A stretch of DNA of 64,000 nucleotides from Actinomycetes bacterium (GTDB taxonomy: Bacteria; Actinomycetota; Acidimicrobiia; Acidimicrobiales; RAAP-2). Below the pieces are notes generated by a model, which was not told the DNA's origin, ran no database searches, and saw only the letters and a list, made by a program, of their open reading frames with translations. The position numbers were made by a program, and so were the translations under genes. The first letter of the stretch is position 1, and each line of letters starts with the position of its first letter. This document shows positions 41,087 to 49,322 of this stretch, piece after piece. The DNA is taken from NCBI GenBank assembly GCA_021784205.1, contig JAJXTB010000001.1:1-64000 (forward strand). Reading direction: 5' to 3'.

Positions 41087-44000
41087 GCCCGCTCGATCCA
41101 CACCGACGCCGCACGGCCGTCGTCGAGTTCGAGTGCGTGACCTGGCTCGGTGCGACTCCCCTGCTCGATAGCGCTCGCGAGAACTTCGCGGGCCAGGACG
41201 CCGAAGCCGTCAGCCAGGTCGTCGAGGCCCTGCACGGTGACGATGATGTGATCGGCGACGTCGAGGCCCGACGACTTTCGAAGGTCCTGGATCTGACGAA
41301 CGACGTCGCGCAGGTACCCGCGGCGGCGAAGTTCGTCGTCGAGGGTCAGGTCGAGTGCGATCACCTCGGCGCCGTCGCGCGAGACGGCGAACCCGCCCTG
41401 GCTGCGCACGCGCAGTTCCAGATCCTCCGGCCCGAGGTCAAAGACGCCGGTCGACAGCGTCACGCGCACCGTCTCGCCCGCGTCGAGCGCGGCGGCGGCG
41501 GCGGCCGGGTCGAGCGCGGCGAGCGCCGGACGCAGTTCCTTGACGCCCTCGCCGAGGCGCGGGCCAACGGCGCGGAAGTTGGGCACCAGCTCGAAGCTCA
41601 GCACCTCGGCCAGTTCCGTGCCGTACTCGAGGACGTCGACGTTGAGCTCGTCCTCGACCACGCCCGAGGGCGGGCGCGGCGAGTCGCTCGGCAGGAACAC
41701 GAGGGCCCGGGCGAGGGGCTGGCGGACCTTGATGCCCGCCTCGGCGCGCGCGGCGCGTCCGAGCGAGGTGAGCCGCCGCGCGGCCACCATCGATCGCTCG
41801 AGCTCCTCGTCGATGAGCCCACTGTCGGCCGTCGGCCAGTCGTCGAGGTGCACTGAGGCCGTGTCGTCGACCTCGTTGAGCGCCCGGTAGAGCCGCTCGG
41901 CGACGAAGGGTGTGAACGGGGCGATGAGCAGCGTGATGCGCTGGAGCACGGTGAGCAGTGTCGCGTGCGCGGCCAGCGAGTCCGACGCCGGGGCGTCCGG
42001 GTCGGTGCGCCAGAAGCGGCGGCGGCTCCGACGGACGTACCAGTTCGACAGGTCGTCGATGAGCGAGGCGAGCGCGTCGGTCCCCCCGAGCGGCTCGTAC
42101 CCGTCGAGGGCCGCGGTGACGACGATCGTCGTGGTCTCCAGGCGCGTGAGGATCCAGCGGTCCATGTCGTTGCGCTCGGCGGCCGGCGGCGTCGCCGGGT
42201 CAGCGGGGTCGAACCCGTTCAACGCCGCGTAGGTCGTGAAGAAGCTGAAGGTGTTCCAGAGCGTCGCCAGCGTCTCGCGCAGCGAGTGGTCGATGGCGCC
42301 GAGGCTCGCCCGGGTCGACGTCCAGGGCGATCCCTGGGAGAACATCCACCAGCGCAGGGGGTCGGCGCCGCGGGTCGAGAGGACCTCCCACGGGTCGATG
42401 ACGTTGCCAACGGACTTACTCATCTTGCGGCCCTGCTCGTCGACGATGTGACCCAGGCAGAGCACGTGCTGGTAGGGCGTGCCGCCAAAGATGAGGGTGT
42501 TCACCGCGAGCAGCGAGTAGAACCAGCCCCGGGTCTGGTCGATGGCCTCGGCCACCAGCTGGGCGGGGAACTGCTTGGCCTCGGCCGATCCCGCCACGTG
42601 GGGGAACCCCACCTGGGCGGCGGGCATCGCCCCCGAGTCGAACCAGGCGTCGATGACGGGCTCGACCCGCCGGGCCACCTGGCCGCAGGTCGGGCAGTCG
42701 AAGACGACGTCGTCGATGTAGGGCCGGTGCGGATCGAGGTCGCTCAGGTCCCGCCCCGCCAGCTCGCCGAGCTCGGCGCGCGAGCCGATGCAGGTCAGGT
42801 GGTTGTCCTCGCAGCGCCAGATCGGCAGTGGCGTGCCCCAGAAGCGGTCTCGCGAGAGCGCCCAGTCGACGTTGTTGGCGAGCCACTCGCCGAATCGACC
42901 GTCGCGGATGTGCGCCGGGTGCCAGTCGATGGTCGCGTTCTCGGCCATCATCGCCTCTTTGAACCGGCTCGTGGCGATGTACCAGCTCGGCTTGCCCCAG
43001 TAGATCAGCACGGTGCCGCAGCGCCAGCAGTGCGGCAGGGCGTGGGTGTAGTCCATGCGCCGCAGCAGCAGGCCGCGGCGCTCCAGCTCGTCGTTGATCG
43101 CGTGGTTCGCCTCGCGCACGTCGCGGCCCTCGAGCCACGGGATCGCCGAGGTGAACGTGCCGTCGGGCCCCACGGGGTTGACCGTCGGCAGGCCGTGCTC
43201 GCGGGCCACCTGGCGGTCGATCTCGCCGAAGGCCGGGGCCTGGTGCACGAGGCCCGTGCCGTCGTCGGTCGTCACGTAGTCGGCGCCCACCACGTAGCAG
43301 GCGTCGACGTCGTCGGGCAGCGCCACGTCGTCAAAGGGGCGCTGGTAGTGCAGGCCCAGCAGCGCGGTGCCGGGAACCGTCGCCGAGATCCGGGCCTCGG
43401 GGCCAAAGACTGCTTCCACGAGGTCCTCGGCGACGACGGTGCCGTCCACGACGGCGTAGGAGATCGACGGGTTCACCGCTACGGCGACGTTGGACAGGAG
43501 CGTCCAGGGCGTGGTCGTCCAGACCGCGAGGTGGGTGACGCCGGGCAGGTCGTGGGCCGACGCGTCGGTCACCGCGAGGCGGATGTAGCAGCTCTCGTCG
43601 ACCTCGTCGGTGTAGACCCCGGGCTGGCCGAGCTCGTGGCTGGAAAGGGCCGTGCCGCACCGGGGGCAGTACGGGACGACCTTGAGGTCCTCGTAGAGCA
43701 GCCCGCGCGTGAAGAGCTGCTGGAGCTGCCACCACACCGATTCGATGTAGGAGGGGTTGAACGTGAAGTAGGCGTTCTCCATGTCGGTCCAGTAGCCGAT
43801 GCGCTCGGTCAGCCGCTCGAACTCGCCGACGTAGGTCATCACCGACTCGCGGCAGAGCCGCGTGAACTCGGTGATGCCGATCTCTTCGATGATCGCGCGC
43901 TTGCCCGAGATGCCAAGCTGCTTCTCGACCTGGACCTCGACGGGCAGGCCGTGGGTGTCCCACCCGGCCCGGCGCGCGACGTAGCGTCCCCGCATCGTCT

Positions 44001-44214
44001 GGTATCGGCAGAACAGGTCCTTGTAGATGCGCGCCCACACGTGGTGCAGCCCCGGCTTGCCGTTGGCCGTCGGCGGCCCCTCGTAGAACACCCACGGCTC
44101 GCGGCCGAGGCGCTGGTCCATCGAACGCGCGAAGACGTCGTTGGCCCGCCACCGAGCAAGTTCAGCCTCTTCGAGGCCCACGAAGTCGAGGTCGGCGCTG
44201 ACGGGTTGAAACAC
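41083..44214 (-). CDS. ileS: Isoleucyl-tRNA synthetase with GXHH signature
   Basis: A 1043-residue class I synthetase of the longer IleRS2/eukaryotic-like type: Rossmann core, inserted CP1 editing domain, zinc-site CPRCG, and KMSKS at 597-601. The usual HXGH signature is replaced by G55-L56-H57-H58, that is, first and third residues swapped. This variant has been described in some IleRS2 enzymes with very high mupirocin resistance. It is the only ileS here and has housekeeping surroundings. Start GTG 44214 has AAGGAG upstream. No T-box leader is present in the 71-bp gap to the next gene. Confidence 0.96.
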   Translation of the reverse strand: MFQPVSADLDFVGLEEAELARWRANDVFARSMDQRLGREPWVFYEGPPTANGKPGLHHVWARIYKDLFCRYQTMRGRYVARRAGWDTHGLPVEVQVEKQLGISGKRAIIEEIGITEFTRLCRESVMTYVGEFERLTERIGYWTDMENAYFTFNPSYIESVWWQLQQLFTRGLLYEDLKVVPYCPRCGTALSSHELGQPGVYTDEVDESCYIRLAVTDASAHDLPGVTHLAVWTTTPWTLLSNVAVAVNPSISYAVVDGTVVAEDLVEAVFGPEARISATVPGTALLGLHYQRPFDDVALPDDVDACYVVGADYVTTDDGTGLVHQAPAFGEIDRQVAREHGLPTVNPVGPDGTFTSAIPWLEGRDVREANHAINDELERRGLLLRRMDYTHALPHCWRCGTVLIYWGKPSWYIATSRFKEAMMAENATIDWHPAHIRDGRFGEWLANNVDWALSRDRFWGTPLPIWRCEDNHLTCIGSRAELGELAGRDLSDLDPHRPYIDDVVFDCPTCGQVARRVEPVIDAWFDSGAMPAAQVGFPHVAGSAEAKQFPAQLVAEAIDQTRGWFYSLLAVNTLIFGGTPYQHVLCLGHIVDEQGRKMSKSVGNVIDPWEVLSTRGADPLRWWMFSQGSPWTSTRASLGAIDHSLRETLATLWNTFSFFTTYAALNGFDPADPATPPAAERNDMDRWILTRLETTTIVVTAALDGYEPLGGTDALASLIDDLSNWYVRRSRRRFWRTDPDAPASDSLAAHATLLTVLQRITLLIAPFTPFVAERLYRALNEVDDTASVHLDDWPTADSGLIDEELERSMVAARRLTSLGRAARAEAGIKVRQPLARALVFLPSDSPRPPSGVVEDELNVDVLEYGTELAEVLSFELVPNFRAVGPRLGEGVKELRPALAALDPAAAAAALDAGETVRVTLSTGVFDLGPEDLELRVRSQGGFAVSRDGAEVIALDLTLDDELRRRGYLRDVVRQIQDLRKSSGLDVADHIIVTVQGLDDLADGFGVLAREVLASAIEQGSRTEPGHALELDDGRAASVWIERA

Positions 44215-44285
44215 GGTGCTCCTTGGACGGTTCCAACCATCGTACTAACGGTCCCGCGATAGCCGATTCCCCGTATCGTGAGTCG

Positions 44286-44756
44286 ATGCCGATCACGATC
44301 AACGACGAGCCGGTTGGCGCCAGCGGCTCCATGAGTGTCATCTACGCCGCGGTCGACGAACTCGAGCGCCGCTACGGCAACGCCGACGACGCGCCGCACC
44401 TCAGCTACGACGAGCTGCGCCCGCCGCGGGGACTCTTCCTCGTCGCGCGCGACGGCGGTGACCTGGCGGGCGGCGTCGGGCTTCGGCCGATCGCCGATCC
44501 GGCCCTCAATGCCGGCGAGATCAAGCGACTCTGGGTGCGTCCCGACCTGCGGCGCCTCGGGGTGGCGCGGGCGCTGATGGACGCCGTCGTCGAGCGGGCG
44601 CGCGAGCTCGGCTACGAGCGGCTCTACCTCGAGACCGGTCCGGCCCAGCCCGAGGCGCTGGCCTTCTACCCGCGGATCGGGTGGGCGTCCGTCGAGGACT
44701 TCCCGCCGGGTGCCTTCACGCACCCCGGCGCGTCGCGATTCGCCCTGAGTCTCTAG
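44286..44756 (+). CDS. GNAT-family N-acetyltransferase
   Basis: A 156-residue acetyltransferase fold: EIKRLWVRPDLRRLGVARALMDAVVERA contains the acetyl-CoA loop (R-x-x-G-V-A type), followed by the YLETGPAQPEALAFYPRIGW strand and helix. Substrate unknown. ATG 44286 is preferred because TATCGT ends 6 nt before it with no ribosome-binding site (leaderless pattern); an upstream in-frame ATG at 44223 would lie across the ileS promoter region. The 3' end overlaps the HAD gene tail to tail by 4 bp. Confidence 0.85.
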   Translation: MPITINDEPVGASGSMSVIYAAVDELERRYGNADDAPHLSYDELRPPRGLFLVARDGGDLAGGVGLRPIADPALNAGEIKRLWVRPDLRRLGVARALMDAVVERARELGYERLYLETGPAQPEALAFYPRIGWASVEDFPPGAFTHPGASRFALSL

Positions 44757-45415
44757 CGGCCGAAGGCGGCGTCCATCCACTGCGCCGTGAGATCCTCGAG
44801 CGATTCCAGCACGAGGTCGGCCAGTGCGAAGGCCGGCAGGCCCCGGTCCGGGGGCGCGGGGACCGCGACGACCGACATCTGCCCGGCCTTGGCCGCGAGG
44901 ACGCCGGCGGAGGAGTCCTCAAAGACGAGACAGCTGGTCGGGGCAATCCCGATCGTCGCCGCCGCGCTGAGAAAGACACCCGGGTGGGGCTTGCCAAAGG
45001 GCTCGGTCTCGGCCGAGCTGATCGACACGAAGCGCTCGCGCAATTCGAAATGCGCGAGGCAGCGTTCGATGAGCGCGTAGGGCGTCGAACTGGCGAGCGC
45101 CACCGGACCGCGCTCGGCGGCGAGGTCGATCGCGCGCAGCGCACCGGGCAGCAGACGGCCCGAGGACTCGACCAGCTCGCCGACGCGATCGAGGAGCCGC
45201 GCGACGATCGACTCGGCGCTCGCGCCCTCCCAGGGGTAGCGCTGGTACCAGTACGCGACGACCTCGGCGACGAACATGCCCTTGGTCTTGCGGTCTTCCT
45301 CCTGGGAGATCGGCACGCCGAGCGAGCCGAAGATCTCGACCTCGGCCCGGTGCCACAGGACCTCGGAGTCGATGAGGAGCCCGTCCATGTCAAAGAGGGT
45401 TGCGCGCAGCGTCAC
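44753..45415 (-). CDS. HAD-family sugar phosphatase (HxpB/YniC-like)
   Basis: A 220-residue HAD subfamily IA hydrolase. Motif I is FDMDGLLIDSE, motif II Ser lies in ASSTP, motif III Lys in GKPHP, and motif IV is FEDSSAGVLAAKA. The sequence is collinear with E. coli YniC/HxpB, including LIDSE.LW.RAE, the SLGV segment, YPWEG and LLPGALRA, so hexitol- or deoxyhexose-6-phosphate phosphatase activity is likely. GTG 45415 is chosen because motif I must lie near the N-terminus and CAGAGT ends 6 nt upstream. The opposite-strand acetyltransferase starts only 33 bp away. Confidence 0.87.
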   Translation of the reverse strand: MTLRATLFDMDGLLIDSEVLWHRAEVEIFGSLGVPISQEEDRKTKGMFVAEVVAYWYQRYPWEGASAESIVARLLDRVGELVESSGRLLPGALRAIDLAAERGPVALASSTPYALIERCLAHFELRERFVSISSAETEPFGKPHPGVFLSAAATIGIAPTSCLVFEDSSAGVLAAKAGQMSVVAVPAPPDRGLPAFALADLVLESLEDLTAQWMDAAFGR

Positions 45416-45421
45416 CTCGAC

Positions 45422-45442
45422 ACTCTGACACAGCCGTAACGT
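45422..45442. promoter_or_regulatory. Overlapping divergent leaderless promoters
   Basis: The 33-bp gap between two divergent start codons holds CAGAGT (minus, 45427-45422) and TAACGT (plus, 45437-45442), each 6 nt from its start codon. The -35 region of each promoter must lie inside the other gene's coding sequence. Confidence 0.5.
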
Positions 45443-45448
45443 GGGCCC

Positions 45449-46372
45449 GTGCCCACCATTCGCCTCTGTGCACCCTCGGACGTGGACGACGTCGTCGAGG
45501 CGGTCGCGCGCGACCAGCGACTCGCGAGCGAACGAAATCCCTTCATCGACGCCCGGCTCGATCGCGACGACCTCGCCGCGTCCTATCGGGACCGGCGCGC
45601 GCCCACCTGGATCGCGCTCGAGGGGGCGCGGCTGGTGGGCCACCTGACCGCGACCACGCTCGCCCGACCGTCGGGCGCCGTGAGCGCGTGGGTCAGCCCC
45701 GACGCGGTCTCCTTCGATGGCGTCGCGACGCTGGGCTCGCTGTACGCGCTCGCCGGGGAGCACTGGCTCGCCGACGGGGTGTCGGACCACGAGGTCTGGG
45801 CCTACGACCGCCCCGACGCGCGCGAGCCGTGGCTCGAGCTCGGATTCGCCCATCGGTTCCGCCGCGGCTCGCTCGATCTCACCGCACGGTCCAGCCCCCG
45901 CTGGCCGGCGGGCTACCGGTTGCGGTACGGATCGATCGAGGACCTCGAGCTCGCCACCCACTTCAGCGGACTGCTCGACGCCGAGGAGGCGCGCGGTCCG
46001 AGCTTTGCGCGCACCGAGGCGCTCGATCCATCCGAGCTGGTCGAGACGCTCGAAGATCCCGACACGATCTACGGCGTCGTCGAGCACGACGGTACGCCGG
46101 TCGCCCAGGCCATCGTCTTTCCCCTGCTACCGGTACGGGGCTCACACGACCGGACGATGCACCTCAGTGCGGTCGTGGTCGAGCCGTCGCACCGGGGACG
46201 CGGCGTCGCCACGGCGATGCTCGACGAGTTGGTGGCACGGGCGCGCTCGAGGGGCTTTCACTACGCCGACGTCACGTGGCGAACGGCCAACCTGGCGGCG
46301 GCCTCGTTCTGGCGCGCCTACGGGGTGACCCCGACTTACGTCCGCCTGCAGCGTCGCGTGCGCGCCGACTAG
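45449..46372 (+). CDS. Tandem-GNAT acetyltransferase
   Basis: A 307-residue protein with two GNAT-like halves. The N-terminal half (about 1-150) is degenerate; the C-terminal half carries the acetyl-CoA loop in VVVEPSHRGRGVATAMLDELVARA and ends with a typical ANLAAASFWRAYGV strand and helix. Such double-GNAT proteins include mycothiol synthase, but I do not see enough to call MshD. GTG 45449 is preceded by TAACGT at 6 nt and no ribosome-binding site. Confidence 0.82.
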   Translation: MPTIRLCAPSDVDDVVEAVARDQRLASERNPFIDARLDRDDLAASYRDRRAPTWIALEGARLVGHLTATTLARPSGAVSAWVSPDAVSFDGVATLGSLYALAGEHWLADGVSDHEVWAYDRPDAREPWLELGFAHRFRRGSLDLTARSSPRWPAGYRLRYGSIEDLELATHFSGLLDAEEARGPSFARTEALDPSELVETLEDPDTIYGVVEHDGTPVAQAIVFPLLPVRGSHDRTMHLSAVVVEPSHRGRGVATAMLDELVARARSRGFHYADVTWRTANLAAASFWRAYGVTPTYVRLQRRVRAD

Positions 46373-46851
46373 GCGAGCGACGCCTCGATGGCGGCGATCA
46401 GCACCGGGTCCTCGGGGGTCACCGTCGGCGCGAAGCGCTGCACCGAACCGTCGGGTCCGAGCAGGAACTTCTCGAAGTTCCACCGGATGTCACCGACGTG
46501 GCCCTCGCCGTCAGCCACCGCCGTCAGCGTCTCGTAGATGGGGTGGCGGCCTTCGCCGTTCACCTCGATCTTCTCGAACAACGGGAACGTCACGCCGTAG
46601 GTGGTCGAGCAGAAGCTCTGGATCTCCTCGGCCGTGCCCGGCTCTTGGCCCAGGAACTGGTTGCAGGGAAAGCCCACGACGCTGAACCCGCGGTCGGCGT
46701 AGCGCTCGTGCAGGGCCTCGAGCCCTTCGTACTGCGGCGTGAGGCCGCACTTGGAGGCCACGTTCACCACGAGCACGCTGTGGCCCCGGTAGGGGGCGAG
46801 CGACGCATCGTCGCCGGCCAAGGTCCGAACGGGAATGTCGTAGACGGTCAT
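46369..46851 (-). CDS. Glutathione-peroxidase-family thiol peroxidase (Cys type)
   Basis: A 160-residue peroxidase with peroxidatic C35 (ASKCGLTPQ), Q69 (GQEPG) and W124/N125 (RWNFEKFL), the usual catalytic set with Cys instead of selenocysteine. C81 in FCSTTYGVTFP lies at the position of the resolving cysteine of thioredoxin-dependent members such as yeast Orp1. It therefore probably reduces hydroperoxides with thioredoxin. TATGGT ends 7 nt before the ATG (leaderless pattern). Its 3' end overlaps the tandem-GNAT gene by 4 bp. Confidence 0.92.
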   Translation of the reverse strand: MTVYDIPVRTLAGDDASLAPYRGHSVLVVNVASKCGLTPQYEGLEALHERYADRGFSVVGFPCNQFLGQEPGTAEEIQSFCSTTYGVTFPLFEKIEVNGEGRHPIYETLTAVADGEGHVGDIRWNFEKFLLGPDGSVQRFAPTVTPEDPVLIAAIEASLA

Positions 46852-46858
46852 GGCCCTG

Positions 46859-46907
46859 ACCATACCGGTGCGACCCTGCGCGTCGAGCGCTGCGGCACTT
46901 CTAGGCT
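46859..46907. promoter_or_regulatory. Divergent leaderless promoters of peroxidase and quinone reductase
   Basis: TATGGT (minus, 46864-46859) ends 7 nt before the peroxidase ATG and TAGGCT (plus, 46902-46907) ends 6 nt before the reductase ATG. The two redox genes share a 62-bp region, which allows joint control, but I see no clear operator. Confidence 0.5.
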
Positions 46908-46913
46908 CGCCGT

Positions 46914-47858
46914 ATGCACGCCGCCGTTCTCATCGATGGACGACTCGAGGTCCTCGAGCGCCCGACCCCCGAACCGGGACCGGGCGACGTCCTGGTTGCG
47001 GTGGCCGGTGCCGGCGTCAACGCCGCCGACCTCATCCAGCGCCGGGGCTTCTACCCCGCGCCCCCGGGCTGGCCGGTCGACGTCCCCGGTCTCGAACTCG
47101 CCGGCGTGGTCAGCGCCGTCGGACCAGGCGTCGACCCCGGCCTCGTCGGCCGGCACGTCTGCGCGATCGTCGGCGGGGGCGCCCAGGCGACGCACTGCGT
47201 CGTGCCCCACGAGCACCTGCTGGAGGTCCCGGACTCGGTCGACCTGACCGTGGCCGGTGGCTTCGCCGAGGCCTTCGTCACCGCCCATGACGCCCTGGTC
47301 ACCCAGGCGGCCGCCACCGCCACGGACCGGGTCCTGATCTCGGGCGCCACCGGCGGGGTCGGGTCCGCCGCGGTGCAGATCGGCGCTCGCCTCGGCGCCC
47401 ACGTGATCGCCGTCACCCGCACACCGGCGTTCCACGACGAGCTCCGCGGTCTCGGCGCCGCCGAGGCGGTCACGCTCGAGCAGGTGGCGGCACTCGAGCC
47501 GGTCGACGTCGTCATCGAACTCGTGGGTGCCGCGCACCTGCAGTCCGCGCTCACGGTCCTCGCGCCGCACGCCCGGGTCGTCGTGATCGGCGTCGGTGGT
47601 GGGGGGCGCGTCGAGGTCGACCTGCGCACCGTCATGAGCCGGCGCGCCACGATCACCGGCTCGACGCTGCGCGCGCGCTCGCGCGAGGAGAAGGCGCTCG
47701 TGATCGGACGCGTGCGCGCCGACCTGCTCGACGACTGGGCGGCGCAACGCCTGCGGGTACCCGTCGCGCGGACGTTCGACCTGGCCGACATCGCGGCGGC
47801 CTACGACTACTTCGCCGAGCCCGGCAAGTTCGGCAAGGTCCTGGTCCGCACCCCGTGA
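46914..47858 (+). CDS. NADPH:quinone oxidoreductase (zinc-free MDR family)
   Basis: A 314-residue medium-chain reductase similar to quinone oxidoreductase/PIG3: GVNAADLIQRRGFYPAPPGWP, PGLELAGVV, and the NADPH loop SGATGGVGSAAVQIGARLGA at about 140-160. The zinc ligands of alcohol dehydrogenases are missing. It likely reduces quinones or enoyl compounds. TAGGCT ends 6 nt before the ATG. The stop overlaps the next gene (GTGA). Confidence 0.9.
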   Translation: MHAAVLIDGRLEVLERPTPEPGPGDVLVAVAGAGVNAADLIQRRGFYPAPPGWPVDVPGLELAGVVSAVGPGVDPGLVGRHVCAIVGGGAQATHCVVPHEHLLEVPDSVDLTVAGGFAEAFVTAHDALVTQAAATATDRVLISGATGGVGSAAVQIGARLGAHVIAVTRTPAFHDELRGLGAAEAVTLEQVAALEPVDVVIELVGAAHLQSALTVLAPHARVVVIGVGGGGRVEVDLRTVMSRRATITGSTLRARSREEKALVIGRVRADLLDDWAAQRLRVPVARTFDLADIAAAYDYFAEPGKFGKVLVRTP

Positions 47859-48097
47859 TCGCGTGGCGGTCCGCCAAGTCGATTCCCCGGCCGCACCCGT
47901 CGCGATGCGATCCGAGTCGACCGGATTACCAGGCGATCATCGACGCGCACGAGCGCGCGGTGACCGCCGGCGAGCCGACGTACGTCGACCCCGTGACGCG
48001 TTTTGTCGTGCTTACCGTCTCGACGTTGCGCCGGCGGGGCCAGTGCTGTGACCGGGGCTGTCGACACTGCCCCTACCTCGACGCACCAGCGCACTGA
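47855..48097 (+). CDS. DUF5522-type Cys-rich small protein
   Basis: An 80-residue protein ending in a conserved metal-site-like motif GQCCDRGCRHCPY, preceded by YVDPVTRFVVLTVSTLRRR. This is the pattern of the small DUF5522 family, found in bacteria and eukaryotes, of unknown function. Four closely spaced cysteines and a histidine suggest zinc or Fe-S binding. GTG 47855 overlaps the reductase stop (GTGA), so translation is coupled. Confidence 0.8.
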   Translation: MIAWRSAKSIPRPHPSRCDPSRPDYQAIIDAHERAVTAGEPTYVDPVTRFVVLTVSTLRRRGQCCDRGCRHCPYLDAPAH

Positions 48098-48103
48098 CTG
48101 CGC

Positions 48104-48145
48104 CGCCGTCGTCACCGCGACGCGAACGGCGCGGTGACGACGGCG
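48104..48145. terminator. Bidirectional terminator hairpin
   Basis: A perfect 15-bp stem (48104-48118 with 48131-48145, 12-nt loop) separates the convergent DUF5522 gene (+) and alanine dehydrogenase (-). There is no T run on the plus side; a short TTGTTA follows on the far side. Confidence 0.65.
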
Positions 48146-48157
48146 GGCGAGGTCTTG

Positions 48158-49276
48158 TTACAGCAGGTCGCGCAGGGGCGTGTAGTCCAGCCCGTGCGCC
48201 TCGGCCACGGGGCCGTAGGTGATCGAACCGTTGACCGTGTTGACTCCCTCGGCCAGCGCGTCGTCGGCCAGGACGGCCTCGCGCCACCCGTGGTGGGCCA
48301 GCTCCATCGCGTAGGGCAGGGTCGCGTTGGCGAGCGCCGCGGTCGAGGTGTTGGGCACCGCGCCGGGCATGTTGGCCACGCAGTAGAAGATCGAACCGTT
48401 CACCTCAAAGACCGGGTCCGAGTGCGTCGTCGGTCGGGTCGCCTCGAAGCACCCGCCCTGGTCCACCGAGATGTCCACGAGGACCGAGCCCTCGCGCATC
48501 TTGGCGACGAGGTCGTTGCTCACCAGCTTGGGGGCCTTCGCGCCGACGACGAGGACGGCACCGATGACGATGTCGGCGCCGATGCAGGCCTCCTCGAGGC
48601 TCAGCGTCGACGAGGCGATCGTCTCAAGGCGGCCGTCGAAGTGGTGGTCCACCCGGCGCAGCCGGTCGAGGTTCCGGTCAAGGATCTTCACGTTGGCGTG
48701 CAGGCCCACGGCGAGGGTCGCCGCGGCGAGACCCGCCACACCGGCGCCAATCACGACGACGTTGACCGGCGCGACGCCCGGGACACCGCTGATCAGCGAG
48801 CCGTGGCCGCCGCCGGGGCGCATGAGGTGGTGCGCACCCATCAAGGGCGCCATCCGACCGGCGACTTCGCTCATCGGCGTGAGCAACGGCAGGGAGTTGT
48901 CACGCAGTCGGACCGTCTCGTACGCGATGGCGACGTTGTTCGAGGCCACCAGGGCGTCGGTGCACTCGCGCGACGCGGCGAGGTGCAAGTACGTGAAGAG
49001 GACCTGGTTCTTGTGCGCCGCGAGCCGCGGGTACTCGGCCGCGATCGGCTCTTTCACCTTCATGATCATGTCGCTGTCGGCCCAGACATCGTCGACGTCG
49101 TCGACGATGGTGGCGCCATTGGCGACGTAGTCGGCGTCGCTGATCGACGAACCAACTCCCGCACCACGCTCGATGAGCACCTGGTGGCCCGCACCGGTGA
49201 GCTCGCGGGCACCCGCCGGGGTGAGTGCCACGCGATTTTCGTCAGTCTTGATTTCCTTCGGAACGCCTATTTTCAT
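48158..49276 (-). CDS. ald: Alanine dehydrogenase
   Basis: An NAD-dependent L-alanine dehydrogenase of 372 residues, collinear with the M. tuberculosis enzyme. It has the substrate lysine K75 (MKVKEP), catalytic H98 (TYLHLAA), the NAD loop VIGAGVAGLAAATLAVG, and IDQGGCFE-type segments. It interconverts alanine and pyruvate plus ammonia. The second ATG (49276) is preferred over 49285 because AGGA sits 8 nt upstream. It lies 46 bp downstream of potC on the same strand, which suggests a link with polyamine transamination. Confidence 0.95.
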   Translation of the reverse strand: MKIGVPKEIKTDENRVALTPAGARELTGAGHQVLIERGAGVGSSISDADYVANGATIVDDVDDVWADSDMIMKVKEPIAAEYPRLAAHKNQVLFTYLHLAASRECTDALVASNNVAIAYETVRLRDNSLPLLTPMSEVAGRMAPLMGAHHLMRPGGGHGSLISGVPGVAPVNVVVIGAGVAGLAAATLAVGLHANVKILDRNLDRLRRVDHHFDGRLETIASSTLSLEEACIGADIVIGAVLVVGAKAPKLVSNDLVAKMREGSVLVDISVDQGGCFEATRPTTHSDPVFEVNGSIFYCVANMPGAVPNTSTAALANATLPYAMELAHHGWREAVLADDALAEGVNTVNGSITYGPVAEAHGLDYTPLRDLL

Positions 49277-49322
49277 GAAATTCATCCTAATTTACCGATT
49301 GCGGTGCCCTCGTTGGCTCCGA

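Noticed and set aside
41965..44262. Plus-strand 765-codon frame opposite ileS
   Set aside because: Shadow of ileS codon bias; no recognisable domains and no promoter or ribosome-binding site.
44215..44285. T-box riboswitch ahead of ileS
   Set aside because: Only 71 bp separate ileS from the divergent acetyltransferase start, and no specifier stem or T-box-like bulge is visible; ileS has a plain AAGGAG box.
44753..46087. Extended HAD gene start at 46087
   Set aside because: It would overlap the whole N-terminal half of the opposite acetyltransferase; HAD motif I requires a start near 45415.
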